Shown here: positions 28,632 through 40,110 of the stretch, piece by piece | Layout: the number at the start of each line of letters is the position of its first letter | Numbering within the stretch: position 1 is the first letter of the stretch | DNA from: Modicisalibacter coralii | GTDB lineage: Bacteria; Pseudomonadota; Gammaproteobacteria; Pseudomonadales; Halomonadaceae | Reading direction: 5' to 3' | Assembly: GCF_004117855.1 (NCBI RefSeq) | Contig: NZ_QWBW01000006.1 | Location: 248,001 to 312,000 of the forward strand | Length of the DNA: 64,000 nt | Program-made: the position numbers and the translations under genes | Notes under the pieces: model-generated | Told to the model about the DNA's origin: nothing | Seen by the model: the letters and a program-made list of their open reading frames with translations, nothing else | The model's database searches: none

Positions 28632-29702
28632 ATGAAAATACCAAGCAACAAGATGAAGAAAATCGCCAGCGCCGTTCTGTTGGGCTCTACCCTGAGTACC
28701 GCCTCCATGGCTCACGCCGTGGACCTCAACGTGGTCTTGCTGGCCAATGAGCAGGATGAAGAGTACGACGCCGCCCAGGTCTTCGAGAACTACGTGGAAA
28801 GTCATACCGGCGGCGAAGTCAATGTCAACATCTTCGTTGGCCCCCAACTGTGCGGCTCGGCGAATGAATGCTTCGAAGCCATGCAAGCCGGTATCGTCGA
28901 CCTATTCACCGCAACCGCAGGCGGTGTCGCCGGTATTTATCCACCGATCCAAGGCATGGACATCCCCTACACTTTCCCCGACGACCGCACAGCCATGGGC
29001 ATGTTGTCGGACCCGGAGTTCACTGACTATCTACGTGGCGAAATTCTCGATGCAACGGGCCAAGGTATTCGTCTGATGACCATGACTCAGACCGGCGGCT
29101 GGCGGAACTTTGCCAACGTCGATCATGAAATACATTCACCAGCAGATATCAAGGGGCTTCGCATCCGCACCATAGAGTCCGAAATCCAACAACGTCTTGT
29201 TCGGGATATGGGTGGCTCACCAACGCCAATCCCTTGGCTTGATGTATACACGGCACTACAGACCGGTGTTGTCGATGGCACCAAGAACTCCATTTCGGAC
29301 ATCATAAACATGAACTTTCAGGAAGTTCTCAAGTACATCACCCTCGACGGCCATGCCTATATGGCCTCGATGTGGCTGATGGGCAATCAGAAATTCAAGT
29401 CGTTGACCCCAGAACAGCAGCGCATCGTAGTGGATGGGTCTGCGCTTATGAGCGTCGTCCAGTTCGGCATGCAGCCACGCAAGGAGCTCGAAGCCTATGC
29501 GGCATGGAAGAAGTCGGGTGGCAAACTGTACGTGCCCAACGACGAAGAGATGGAGCAGTTCCGCAGCTACGCCGAGCCAATTCGCAAGTGGTACATCGAC
29601 ACTTACGGTGAACAGGGGCAGCAGTTCCTTAACGAACTCAATGCCGCCCGTGACCGGGCCAAAGAACGTGTCGCCGAGGAGCGTGAGTCTGCTCTTCAAT
29701 AA
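28632..29702 (+). CDS. TRAP transporter substrate-binding protein (DctP type)
   Basis: A 356-residue periplasmic binding protein with a signal peptide ending in SMAHA-VDL. The DctP-type anion-binding arginine is expected in IKGLRIRTIESEIQQRLV, followed by GGSPTPIPWLDVYTALQTGV, a typical specificity region with VDGTKNSISD. TRAP binding proteins usually grip a carboxylate with this Arg; here a sulfonate would take its place, which is inference. A further point: two cysteines in QLCGSANECFEAMQ could form a disulfide in the periplasm. Confidence 0.88.
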   Translation: MKIPSNKMKKIASAVLLGSTLSTASMAHAVDLNVVLLANEQDEEYDAAQVFENYVESHTGGEVNVNIFVGPQLCGSANECFEAMQAGIVDLFTATAGGVAGIYPPIQGMDIPYTFPDDRTAMGMLSDPEFTDYLRGEILDATGQGIRLMTMTQTGGWRNFANVDHEIHSPADIKGLRIRTIESEIQQRLVRDMGGSPTPIPWLDVYTALQTGVVDGTKNSISDIINMNFQEVLKYITLDGHAYMASMWLMGNQKFKSLTPEQQRIVVDGSALMSVVQFGMQPRKELEAYAAWKKSGGKLYVPNDEEMEQFRSYAEPIRKWYIDTYGEQGQQFLNELNAARDRAKERVAEERESALQ

Positions 29703-29860
29703 CCGTTCCCTTTGAACTTCATGACTCGCCCCTCGACCTTCATCCAATAGTGAAGCGAGCGGCAGCCGCAGGCTTCGTGCGTCGCCTGACGGTTACAGCG
29801 CGCCGGCGTTCGTGTTATTGGTGAGCGTCCAACCCTGTCACGCCCGCCCGGGAGCCCACC

Positions 29861-30934
29861 ATGATCGACGCCGGCCTGGCGATCGTCGCCGCGCTACTGC
29901 TGATCGCCACGCTCATACCCTTCCTGCACCTGCGACACTGGTGGGTGCGGGGCTTCGATTTCCCACGCCTGCAGCTGGCCGTGGCGGGGCTCGTGGTCGG
30001 CCTGCTCGCGCTCTGGCTGAGCACGGGAAGTTGGCGTATCGGCACGATCGCCGCCTGTCTGCTGGTGATCGCCATCCAGGTCAGGCATATCCTTCCCTGG
30101 ACGCCGCTGTGGCGCAAGCAGGTCACCGATGCCAGCGACGACGGTGATTGGCGCGACCTCACGCTGCTGGTCGCCAACGTGCTCACCCCCAATCGCAACG
30201 CCGCAGGCCTGCTGCGCCAGATCCAGGCCGAACGCCCCGACCTGATACTGACGCTGGAATCCGACGCCTGGTGGGGCGAGCAGCTCGGCGACTCGCTGGA
30301 CAGCGACTGGCCCTACAGCGTCAAGGTGCCGCTGGACAACCTCTACGGCATGCACCTGTTCTCGCGCGAGCCGCTCGAGGACGTCGAGGTCAAATGGCTG
30401 ATACAGAGCGACATCCCGTCGATCCATGCCTGGCTACGGATGGCCTGCGGCGCGAAGATTCGCATCCATGCCGTGCATCCGCGCCCGCCGGCACCCAGCG
30501 AGAGCGACGAGTCGCTGTGGCGGGATGCCGAACTGCTGCTGGTGGGCAAGGGCATCCACCAGCACGAGCAGCCCACCCTGCTGTTCGGCGATCTCAACGA
30601 CGTCGCCTGGTCGGGTACCACCCGGCGTTTCTGCCATATCAGCGGGATGCTCGACCCGCGCCGGGGGCGCGGCATGCACAGCACCTTCCACGCCGATTAC
30701 CCCTTTCTGCGCTGGCCGCTCGACCACATCTTCGTCAGCGAACACTTCACCCTGCGTGGGATGCGACGCCTCGAAGCCTTCGGTTCGGATCACTTTCCGA
30801 TCCTCGCCACCCTCTGCTACCGCCCGGGCCGCGCCGACGAGAACGACACCCCGGAGGCCGACCGCGAGGAGCGCGAACAGGCCGCCGAGACCATCCAGAA
30901 AGCGCGTCGCGAGGGCGACGGCGAGGCCTGCTGA
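29861..30934 (+). CDS. Membrane-anchored endonuclease/exonuclease/phosphatase-family protein
   Basis: A 357-residue protein with two or three hydrophobic segments in the first 80 residues, then an EEP domain. Motifs are LVANVLTPN (Asn), LILTLESDAWW (catalytic Glu region), IHAVHPRPPA (His), LLFGDLNDVAWS (Asp/Asn) and the terminal GSDHFPILATL (Asp-His). The C-terminal tail is charged. Such inner-membrane proteins act as phosphodiesterases on phospholipid or nucleic acid; the substrate is unknown. It is separate from the TRAP operon and followed by a strong bidirectional hairpin. Confidence 0.8.
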   Translation: MIDAGLAIVAALLLIATLIPFLHLRHWWVRGFDFPRLQLAVAGLVVGLLALWLSTGSWRIGTIAACLLVIAIQVRHILPWTPLWRKQVTDASDDGDWRDLTLLVANVLTPNRNAAGLLRQIQAERPDLILTLESDAWWGEQLGDSLDSDWPYSVKVPLDNLYGMHLFSREPLEDVEVKWLIQSDIPSIHAWLRMACGAKIRIHAVHPRPPAPSESDESLWRDAELLLVGKGIHQHEQPTLLFGDLNDVAWSGTTRRFCHISGMLDPRRGRGMHSTFHADYPFLRWPLDHIFVSEHFTLRGMRRLEAFGSDHFPILATLCYRPGRADENDTPEADREEREQAAETIQKARREGDGEAC

Positions 30935-30967
30935 CGCCCGACGGCGCTATCAGTTGCCAGACACGAG

Positions 30968-30993
30968 AGAGCCGGCGCAAGCGCCGGCTCTTT
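30968..30993 (+). terminator. Intrinsic terminator between the EEP gene and fumC
   Basis: GAGCCGGCGC (30969-30978) and its exact complement (30981-30990) form a tight 10-bp hairpin followed by TTT. It lies between two convergent genes and can serve both. Confidence 0.7.
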
Positions 30994-31021
30994 GATCGCG
31001 TGGCGTGACGGCGCGCTCACA

Positions 31022-32401
<1,380 letters not shown>

Positions 32402-32600
32402 GGCAACCTCGAGTCGTTGATGAAAAAAGGAAAATCCGTTCGGAGCCTAAGCATAGGAGCAAACCCCGAACCCGGTCCACGCCGTCGCATGATCCCGAAT
32501 CGTCGCCTGAAGGAGGCTCGCAGCGAACCTCGCCGGACAATTGCCCTCTAAGGGTGCATCGCAAACCGCGCGCGGCAACCCGACGACCAGGGAGACAACA

Positions 32601-33179
32601 ATGTTCAGATGGTTGATGGCGGTCACGCTGGGCCTGGTACTCTCGAGTCACCAGACCCTGCGCGCCGAAGGCGACCCCGATGATGCGCACGTGGATACCA
32701 CCCTGGAGGGCGAGACCCCGACACTGCGCCGCAAGGAGCCCTTCCCCGCCGATGAATACGCCCGTCTGGCGACGAGGGGCGATGGCGTCCTGCGCGGCCG
32801 GCTGTTCCTGCATCACCCGTGTGGCAAGTGCGTGCCCAGCGTCGGCGAGACGGTGGCCATCGCCCCGGCGACGCGCTACGCCGAAGAAGAGGTCCGGGCC
32901 ATCGAGGCCGGCCTGACGATCGAGCCGCCCGACCCGCGCGCCCGCCAACACACCCGTTATGCCGAAACCGACGACGACGGCTACTTCACGGTCGGCGACC
33001 TGCCCGCCGGCGATTACTTCGTGGCCGGCAGCGTCAGCCTGCCGGGGGCCAACCATCGTCGACAGGCGATCGTCAGGCGCGTCCGGCTGGAAGCCGGCGA
33101 CACGCTCTCCCTTGCCTTGAGCCGGCATGTCGATCTCGGTCGCCCGCCGGTGCACGGGCGTTCGCGACTCGCCACATGA
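32601..33179 (+). CDS. Secreted protein with a carboxypeptidase-regulatory-like beta-sandwich
   Basis: A 192-residue protein of unknown function. A signal peptide of about 22 residues (MFRWLMAVTLGLVLSSHQTL) is followed by an acidic stretch. From about residue 50 a domain reads DGVLRGRLFLHHPCGKCVPS and later YAETDDDGYFTVGDLPAGDY, then LPGANHRRQAI, the pattern of transthyretin-like or carboxypeptidase-regulatory folds. A CGKC pair could bind metal or form a disulfide. The ATG at 32601 follows an AGGGAG site. It stands alone. Confidence 0.7.
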   Translation: MFRWLMAVTLGLVLSSHQTLRAEGDPDDAHVDTTLEGETPTLRRKEPFPADEYARLATRGDGVLRGRLFLHHPCGKCVPSVGETVAIAPATRYAEEEVRAIEAGLTIEPPDPRARQHTRYAETDDDGYFTVGDLPAGDYFVAGSVSLPGANHRRQAIVRRVRLEAGDTLSLALSRHVDLGRPPVHGRSRLAT

Positions 33180-33276
33180 CGCGATGCCAGGCAGCGGCGA
33201 TCGCCAGCTCCGAGCGGCTTGAAAACGCGCCCGGTCACCCCGAGAAAGACGACACTCATCCCAACGGGAGTCGAGC

Positions 33277-33696
33277 ATGTGGATGCAGCAGGAAATCGCT
33301 CTCAAGGCCCGGCCACGCGGCTTTCACCTGATCACCGACGAGATAGAGGACGCCCTCGCCGGGCTGGGCGATATCCAGACCGGCCTCGTCAGCGTGTTCA
33401 TCAAGCACACCTCGGCCTCGCTGACCATCAACGAGAACGCCGACCCGACGGTCCGGGCCGACTTCGAGAGCTTCTTCAATCACGCGGTTCCCGAGGACGC
33501 GCCGTACTACCAGCACGTCTTCGAGGGCAGCGACGACATGCCCGCTCACTTGAAGAGCAGCCTCCTCGGACCCAGCGTGCAGATCCCCGTGACCCGCGGG
33601 CGTCTCAATCTGGGCACCTGGCAGGGCATCTATCTCTGCGAACACCGCAACCACGGCGGCAGCCGACGTCTGGTCATCACCGTCAACGGCGAATGA
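33277..33696 (+). CDS. YjbQ-family protein (UPF0047)
   Basis: A 139-residue trimeric small protein of the YjbQ/UPF0047 family. Typical parts are [24 protein letters not shown] with a conserved His and Asn, [20 protein letters not shown] and [20 protein letters not shown]. Some members show weak thiamine-phosphate synthase activity, but the physiological role is unsettled. The full-length match fixes the start at 33277. Confidence 0.88.
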   Translation: MWMQQEIALKARPRGFHLITDEIEDALAGLGDIQTGLVSVFIKHTSASLTINENADPTVRADFESFFNHAVPEDAPYYQHVFEGSDDMPAHLKSSLLGPSVQIPVTRGRLNLGTWQGIYLCEHRNHGGSRRLVITVNGE

Positions 33697-33756
33697 CGCC
33701 GCGCCGGCTCCCTTGATGGCGCCCGCTGGACGCCCCTGCCAGGCGGCGCGTCACGC

Positions 33757-34464
33757 TCAGTGCGCCAGCATCTCGTGGGCGATCTCGTCACCGCTCATGG
33801 CCGAGGGGTAATAGGTGGGCCAGTTGGTCACCTCGTCGAGCAGGGCGTCGCGATCATCGCCCCAGTACAGGTGGTAGTGGCCGGCGTCGGTGGGGGCGAT
33901 GTGATGATCGCTGAACTGGATGAAGCGCGGCGCCGCCGCAGCGCCGTCCTGGCGTTCGAAGACGTAGCGCACGCCGCGGTTCCCGGCCTCGTAGGTGAGA
34001 ATCTCGTAGCCGTCGTAGGCATAGGTTCCCGAGCGAACGTCGTCGCCCTCGTGAAAGGTCACCCGGTCGCCGTCGATCTCGATGCGCTGAACCGAGGTGC
34101 GATATCCCGTTGCATAGTATTCCTTGATCGCTTCGGCGGTTTTCGCGGCATCATGGGCGGCCTTGTGGGCGAAGACCGGGTCGAGCGTGCCGTCCTTCAG
34201 ATAGGGATAGACGGATTGCCAGTCGCCCTGCCAGTCGGCCAACGACCGATCCTCGACCTGGGCGTCCTTGAAATAGCCCGCGCGGATCGCGTCATCCTGG
34301 TCGTGCCCATGGTTGTGTTCGTGCGCATGGCCGTGATCGTGCCCATGATCGTGGTTCGCCGAATGCCCTGCCTCGTCTTGCGAGGCCGATACCGCCTGGC
34401 CGATACCCATCAGCAGCACACCGATGGCCGACAGGCCCAGCGCTTTCTTGAACCCTTGCTGCAT
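33757..34464 (-). CDS. zinT: Periplasmic zinc-binding protein ZinT
   Basis: A 235-residue zinc-scavenging protein. The signal peptide (MQQGFKKALGLSAIGVLLMG) ends near SA-SQDEAG. A linker of about 25 residues made almost wholly of His-Asp-Gly-Glu repeats follows and can chelate zinc. The ZinT domain (about 60-235) has LADWQGDWQSVYPYLKDG, then IQFSDHHIAPTDAGHYHLYW with the metal histidines, and NWPTYYPSAMSGDEIAHEML. It passes zinc to a ZnuA importer, not encoded here. The ATG at 34464 has an AGAGG ribosome site. A Zur-type box lies upstream. Confidence 0.93.
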   Translation of the reverse strand: MQQGFKKALGLSAIGVLLMGIGQAVSASQDEAGHSANHDHGHDHGHAHEHNHGHDQDDAIRAGYFKDAQVEDRSLADWQGDWQSVYPYLKDGTLDPVFAHKAAHDAAKTAEAIKEYYATGYRTSVQRIEIDGDRVTFHEGDDVRSGTYAYDGYEILTYEAGNRGVRYVFERQDGAAAAPRFIQFSDHHIAPTDAGHYHLYWGDDRDALLDEVTNWPTYYPSAMSGDEIAHEMLAH

Positions 34465-34517
34465 TGCCGTACCTCTTCTGTCTGATTGCATGCGCCGTGA
34501 TTGACGTCACGCTGCAT

Positions 34518-34546
34518 AAGATATGTTATAACATAACGATTAGCAA
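34518..34546 (-). promoter_or_regulatory. zinT promoter with Zur-type box
   Basis: On the minus strand TTGCTA (34546-34541), 17 bases, TATCTT (34523-34518) form a plausible promoter. The spacer holds GTTATAACATAAC (plus strand 34525-34537), which differs at one base from the known Zur core GTTATANTATAAC. The centre is also a perfect 14-bp palindrome at 34522-34535. Zinc-loaded Zur would shut zinT off. Confidence 0.75.
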
Positions 34547-34618
34547 TCCGACGCGACGGATCGCCACCCATACCTGGGTGTCAACGTCGAAAACGGGATG
34601 TCGCCCCGGGAGGACCGG

Positions 34619-35320
34619 CTACCAGCCGAGCGCCTGCTTGACGAAGGGGATGGTCAGCTTGCGCTGCGCGGTGAGCGAGGCGCGGTCGAGCCGCTCGAGG
34701 GTGGCGAACAGCTCGTTGAGCTGCCTGGGGCCGCGATGCAGGATGTAGCGCGCCACCTCGTCGGGCAGTTGCATGCCACGGCCCCGGGCGCGCAGCTGGA
34801 GGGCATCGAAGCGCTGGGCATCGTCGAGGCGGTGCAGGTGGAAGGTCACCCCCCAGGTCAGCCGCGACGCCAGGTCGGGAAGTTGAACCGGCAGTTGCCG
34901 GGGCGCCGCGGACGCGGCGATCACCAGTCGCTTGCCGGCATCGCGCAGGCGGTTGAAGCCATGAAACAGCCCCTCCTCCCAGCGCCGACGCCCGATCACC
35001 GCATCCAGATCGTCGATCGCCACCAGATCGAGCCGCTCGATGTCCTCGAGCATGTGCGGGGGGAAATGGCCGAGATCGTCCAACGGCAGGTAGAGCGCGC
35101 GCTTGTCGCGGGCGCTGGCCTCGTGACAGGCCGCCTGGAGCAGATGGCTGCGCCCCGAGCCCTCGCCGCCCCAGAGGAACAGGAAGGACTCGCCGTCGTC
35201 ATCGAGCTGGGCGCGCAAGCGGCCCATCAGGGCGGCGTTGTCGCCCGGCAGGAAGTTGGCGAAGGTCGCATCGTCGCGCAGCCCCACGCCGAGTGGCAAC
35301 TGCGCCGGCCCCGTGCTCAT
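34619..35320 (-). CDS. hda: DnaA regulatory inactivator Hda
   Basis: A 233-residue AAA+ protein that, with the beta clamp, triggers ATP hydrolysis by DnaA to stop re-initiation. The N terminus PAQLPLGVGLRDDATFANFL carries the QLPLG clamp-binding pentapeptide. Walker A is altered to GGEGSGRSHLL, as in other Hda proteins, and Walker B is LDLVAIDDLDAV. The C-terminal helices end in KQALGW. Its ATG overlaps the stop of the upstream permease gene (ATGA). Confidence 0.93.
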   Translation of the reverse strand: MSTGPAQLPLGVGLRDDATFANFLPGDNAALMGRLRAQLDDDGESFLFLWGGEGSGRSHLLQAACHEASARDKRALYLPLDDLGHFPPHMLEDIERLDLVAIDDLDAVIGRRRWEEGLFHGFNRLRDAGKRLVIAASAAPRQLPVQLPDLASRLTWGVTFHLHRLDDAQRFDALQLRARGRGMQLPDEVARYILHRGPRQLNELFATLERLDRASLTAQRKLTIPFVKQALGW

Positions 35321-36396
35321 GACTGGTCCCCGTCGTCCGGGAGGCGCTCCCCGGCATCGTATAGGCGGCTGTTCTTGTAGCGCTCGTGAAGGTCGCGCAA
35401 TACTACCATGATCATCGCCGCCACCGGCAGCGCCAGCAGAATGCCGGTGAAACCGAACAGCTGCCCGCCGGCCAGCACGGCGAAGATCACCGCCACCGGA
35501 TGCAGGCCGATCTTGTCGCCCAGCAGCAGCGGCTGCAGCAGCATGCCCTCGAGCATCTGCCCCACCGCAAAGACCGCGGCCACGGCGAGCAGATGCACGA
35601 GATCGCCATACTGGAAGAAGGCCACCAGCGCGGCGATCGCCAGCCCGACGATCACCCCCAGGTAGGGGATGATGCTCGCCAGCCCGGCGATCAGGCCGAT
35701 CAGCACGCCGAACTGGATGCCCGCCAGGGTCAGCCCCACCGCATAGACCACGCCGAGGCTCAGCATCACCAGCAGCTGGCCGCGCAAGAACGCCGACAGG
35801 ACCTCGTCGCAGTCCCCCGCCAGCCGCGTCACGGTGGGCTCGAAGCGCCGCGGCAGCAGATCGCGCACCTGCGCCTTGATACGGTCCCAGTCGAGCAGCA
35901 GGTAGAAGGTGACCACCGGGATCAGTGCCAGGTTGCCGATCCAGATCGCCAGCGCCAGCCCCGAGCGCGAGACCTTGGCCAGCACCCCGGCGGCGAAGGT
36001 GCCGGTTTCCTTCCAGTTGGCCATCAGCGTCTGGCGCAGCGACTCGAAATCAGTGCTCAAGTCGACCCCCGAGACGTCGCGCACCCAGGGCAGGACGCTG
36101 ACCTGAACCCAGTTGAAGACCGCCGGCAGCGCCTCGATCAGTTGCGTCAGCTGGCGCCCCAGCAGCGGTACCAGCACCAGCACGCCGGCGATCAGCACCA
36201 GCGACAGCACCAGAAACACCACGCTCACCGCCAGCCGTCGCGACAGCCCGCGTGCCTCCAGCCAGTCGGTCAGGGGATCGCCCAGGTAGGCGAGGATCAA
36301 GCCGACGAAGAACGGCATCAGGATCGGCTCGAGCAGCACCAGCAGCCAGATCACGGCGGCCAGGCCCAGTAGTGTCCAGACTTGCAGACGTGTCAT
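35317..36396 (-). CDS. AI-2E/PerM-family transporter
   Basis: A 359-residue inner-membrane protein with about seven membrane segments. PFFVGLILAYLGDPLTDWLE near the N terminus and the ending segments FLRGQLLVMLSLGVVYAVGL, GLASIIPYLGVIVG and GDKIGLHPVAVIFAVLAGG are typical of the AI-2E exporter (PerM) family. The cargo is not known; relatives export small molecules or ions. The ATG at 36394-36396 follows a short leader shared with the divergent purM. It overlaps hda, as in many gammaproteobacteria, so the two are co-transcribed. Confidence 0.88.
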   Translation of the reverse strand: MTRLQVWTLLGLAAVIWLLVLLEPILMPFFVGLILAYLGDPLTDWLEARGLSRRLAVSVVFLVLSLVLIAGVLVLVPLLGRQLTQLIEALPAVFNWVQVSVLPWVRDVSGVDLSTDFESLRQTLMANWKETGTFAAGVLAKVSRSGLALAIWIGNLALIPVVTFYLLLDWDRIKAQVRDLLPRRFEPTVTRLAGDCDEVLSAFLRGQLLVMLSLGVVYAVGLTLAGIQFGVLIGLIAGLASIIPYLGVIVGLAIAALVAFFQYGDLVHLLAVAAVFAVGQMLEGMLLQPLLLGDKIGLHPVAVIFAVLAGGQLFGFTGILLALPVAAMIMVVLRDLHERYKNSRLYDAGERLPDDGDQS

Positions 36397-36545
36397 CGAA
36401 TCGCCCTTGCAGGAAATGGGAGAGCGCCGCACGTCGATGCACCGCGCCAAGCGCGATGCTACAATGCGCGCGCTTTCACCTCTAGGCTCCAGGCTATCGG
36501 GCCCTCGCCGAAAGGCTTCCACGACAGGTCATCACAGGACGCGCC

Positions 36546-37618
<1,073 letters not shown>

Positions 37619-37622
<4 letters not shown>

Positions 37623-38353
37623 CCGACGAGACCACCGACACCCTCAACGACTTCACCGCCGAGCCGGCCGACGCGCGGCGCGTGGTGGTGCTGATCTCCG
37701 GCAACGGCAGCAACCTGCAGGCGCTGATCGACGCCCAGGCCTACGGCGAGCTGGGCGGCGAGATCGTCGCGGTGATCTCGAACAAGGCCGATGCCTACGG
37801 CCTCAAGCGCGCCCATGACGCCGGCATCGAGGCCGTGGCGCTGCCGCACCGCGAGTACGACAGCCGCGACGCCTTCGACGGCGCCCTGATCAAGGTGATC
37901 GAACGCCACGAGCCCGACCTGGTGGTGCTCGCCGGCTTCATGCGCATCCTCACTCCGATGTTCGTGCACCGCTTCAACGGCCGGCTGCTCAACATCCACC
38001 CCTCGCTGCTGCCCGCCTACCAGGGACTGAACACTCACGCCCGAGCACTGGCCGACGGCGTCGAGGAGCACGGCGTCAGCGTGCACTTCGTCACCGAGGA
38101 GCTCGACGGCGGCCCGGTGGTGATGCAGGCGGCACTCAAGATCCGCCCCGGCGATAGCGAAGAGACGGTGGTCGAGCGCATTCACGCCCGCGAGCACCTG
38201 ATCTACCCGATCGCCGTGCGCTGGTTCCTCGAAGGCCGCCTTCAGCTCGGCGCCGAGGGGCCGACGCTCGACGGCGTGCCGCTGCCCCCCCAGGGCATGC
38301 GTCTTTCCCACGAGGACGCCGCCGAGGAACTGGACGAGGATATCGAGGAGTAA
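37619..38353 (+). CDS. purN: Phosphoribosylglycinamide formyltransferase
   Basis: A 244-residue GAR transformylase using 10-formyl-tetrahydrofolate. Phosphate-binding loop [19 protein letters not shown], folate-site [11 protein letters not shown], catalytic Asn-His-Asp set in [18 protein letters not shown] and [14 protein letters not shown]. There is an N-terminal extension of about 19 residues ([18 protein letters not shown]) and an acidic tail ending EELDEDIEE. The TAA stop is the first triplet of a heptanucleotide tandem array. Confidence 0.95.
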
Positions 38354-38419
38354 GCGGTAAGCGGTAAGCGGTAAGCGGTAAGCGGTAAGCGGTAAGCGGT
38401 AAGCGGTAAGCGGTAAGCC
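38351..38419 (+). repeat. Heptanucleotide tandem array (TAAGCGG, nine copies)
   Basis: Nine exact copies of TAAGCGG run from 38351 to 38413, followed by a partial copy TAAGCC. The first TAA is the purN stop codon. It sits between purN and its terminator. Because every copy carries TAA in one frame, changes in copy number cannot extend purN. The reverse strand reads as a repeating peptide, which I regard as fortuitous. Confidence 0.97.
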
Positions 38420-38427
38420 AGATAATC

Positions 38428-38473
38428 AAAAGTGCCTCCCATCGCCGCAAGGCCGATAGGGGGCACTTTTTTT
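38428..38473 (+). terminator. Intrinsic terminator of purMN (bidirectional)
   Basis: AAAAGTGCC (38428-38436) pairs with GGCACTTTT (38462-38470), with further pairing of CCCATCG and CGATAGGG inside, then a run of T to 38473. On the other strand the hairpin is followed by TTTTGATT and can stop dcd transcripts. Confidence 0.88.
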
Positions 38474-38515
38474 ACAGATCCAGGCTTGTGACTTACGGCT
38501 CCCGGCGAAGCCGGG

Positions 38516-39082
38516 TCAGGCCCGCGGCAGGGTCACGCCGCGCTGGCCCATGTACTTGCCGCCGCGATCCTTGTAGGAGATCGCGCACTCCTCGTCGGAT
38601 TCGAGAAACAGCATCTGCGCCACGCCCTCGTTGGCGTAGATGCGCGCCGGCAGGTTGGTGGTGTTGGAGAACTCGAGTGTCACGTGCCCTTCCCACTCGG
38701 GCTCGAGCGGCGTGACGTTGACGATGATGCCGCAGCGCGCGTAGGTCGACTTGCCCAGGCAGATGGTCAGCACGCTGCGCGGGATGCGAAAGTACTCGAC
38801 GGTGCGCGCCAGGGCGAAGGAATTGGGCGGGATCACGCAGGCATCGCCCTTGATGTCGACGAAGCTCTTCTCGTCGAAGCCCTTGGGGTCGACCACCGCC
38901 GAATGGATGTTGGTGAAGACCTTGAACTCGTCGGCGCAGCGCACGTCGTAGCCGTAGCTGGAGGTCCCGTAGGAGATCACCCGCTGGCCATTGACGTGAC
39001 GGACCTGATCGAACTCGAACGGCTCGATCATGCCTTCCTGCTCGGCCATGCGGCGAATCCACTTGTCGGATTTGATGCTCAT
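38516..39082 (-). CDS. dcd: dCTP deaminase
   Basis: A 188-residue trimeric enzyme that deaminates dCTP to dUTP, the main source of dTMP precursors. Start [20 protein letters not shown] and length match the E. coli type. Active-site segments are [17 protein letters not shown] (Glu-containing binding loop region), [20 protein letters not shown] with catalytic Glu, and [16 protein letters not shown]. The ATG at 39082 has AAGGA upstream; the longer frame lacks homology. Confidence 0.95.
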   Translation of the reverse strand: MSIKSDKWIRRMAEQEGMIEPFEFDQVRHVNGQRVISYGTSSYGYDVRCADEFKVFTNIHSAVVDPKGFDEKSFVDIKGDACVIPPNSFALARTVEYFRIPRSVLTICLGKSTYARCGIIVNVTPLEPEWEGHVTLEFSNTTNLPARIYANEGVAQMLFLESDEECAISYKDRGGKYMGQRGVTLPRA

Positions 39083-39121
39083 CGGGGAAGTCCTTGCACT
39101 GCCACGGTCAGGGGCCCGCGG

Positions 39122-39155
39122 TCGAAAAACGGGGCCGTTATCATAACGACCCCGT
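39122..39155 (-). terminator. Intrinsic terminator of the mrp gene
   Basis: A near-perfect hairpin (13-bp arms at 39129-39155, ends ACGGGG/CCCCGT) is followed on the minus strand by TTTTTCGAC. It lies between the mrp stop and the dcd start. Confidence 0.8.
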
Positions 39156-39195
39156 CGGCTCGGTGAAAGCGCGCGACGCGCCTCTCGCCCCGCGA

Positions 39196-39999
39196 TCACT
39201 CGCTGAAGGAGATGCTCGGCCCTTCGTCGCTCTGGCCCTCGACCCCGGCGGCCACCTCCCTGGCCACCGCGCGGAAGGTCGCGGCGACCTCGCCGTCCGG
39301 CTCGGCGACCACGCTGGGCCGGCCGCCGTCCGCCTGCTCGCGGATCGACAACTGCAGCGGCAGCTGGCCCAGCAGGCGGGTGTCGTACTGCTCGGCGATG
39401 CGCTCACCGCCGCCGCTGCCGAAGATCGGCTCGCTATGGCCGCAGTGGGAGCAGATGTGCAGGCTCATGTTCTCGACCACGCCGAGTACCGGCACGTTGA
39501 CCTTGCGGAACATCTCGATGCCCTTGCGCGCGTCGAGCAGCGCGATATCCTGCGGCGTGGTGACGATCACCGCCCCCGAGACCGGCACCTTCTGGGCGAG
39601 CGTCAACTGGATGTCGCCGGTGCCCGGCGGCATGTCGATGAACAGGTAGTCGACATCGTCCCACACCGTCTGATTGAGCAGCTGCTGGAAAGCACCGGAA
39701 ACCATCGGCCCGCGCCACACCATGGGTTCGCTGATGTCGACCATCAGCGCCATCGACATCGCCTGGAGACCGTGGGCCTGGATCGGCTTGAAGCTCTTCT
39801 CGCCCACCACTTCGGGACGCGTCCCTTCCGCGATACCCAGCATCTGCGCCTGGCTGGGCCCGTAGATATCGGCGTCCAGCAGGCCGACCCGATAGCCTTC
39901 GGCGGCCATCGCCAGCGCCAGGTTGGCGGTCACCGTGGACTTGCCGACCCCGCCCTTGCCGGAGGCCACGGCGACGATATGCTTGACTCCCTCGATCAC
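39196..39999 (-). CDS. Mrp/ApbC-family iron-sulfur carrier ATPase
   Basis: A 267-residue P-loop ATPase that carries or assembles iron-sulfur clusters. The deviant Walker A is [20 protein letters not shown]; the Cys pair of the cluster site is in [11 protein letters not shown] (CxxC). Further family segments are [15 protein letters not shown] and [15 protein letters not shown]. It starts with GTG at 39999, supported by AAGGAG upstream. It lacks the DUF59 domain seen at the N terminus of longer Mrp proteins. Confidence 0.93.
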   Translation of the reverse strand: MIEGVKHIVAVASGKGGVGKSTVTANLALAMAAEGYRVGLLDADIYGPSQAQMLGIAEGTRPEVVGEKSFKPIQAHGLQAMSMALMVDISEPMVWRGPMVSGAFQQLLNQTVWDDVDYLFIDMPPGTGDIQLTLAQKVPVSGAVIVTTPQDIALLDARKGIEMFRKVNVPVLGVVENMSLHICSHCGHSEPIFGSGGGERIAEQYDTRLLGQLPLQLSIREQADGGRPSVVAEPDGEVAATFRAVAREVAAGVEGQSDEGPSISFSE

Positions 40000-40110
40000 G
40001 ACTGACTCCTTGATTGCAACGTATCGGCGCCGAACATGCTCACGCCTCGCCGACGCCAGTATAACCCGCCGTCGCCGGGCATAACCAAGCAGGATAGTCG
40101 ACTTTTCGGG

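Noticed and set aside
38136-38466. Minus-strand reading frames with repeating TAYRLPL peptides
   Set aside because: They are translations of the TAAGCGG array and overlap purN and its terminator; no ribosome site or homology.
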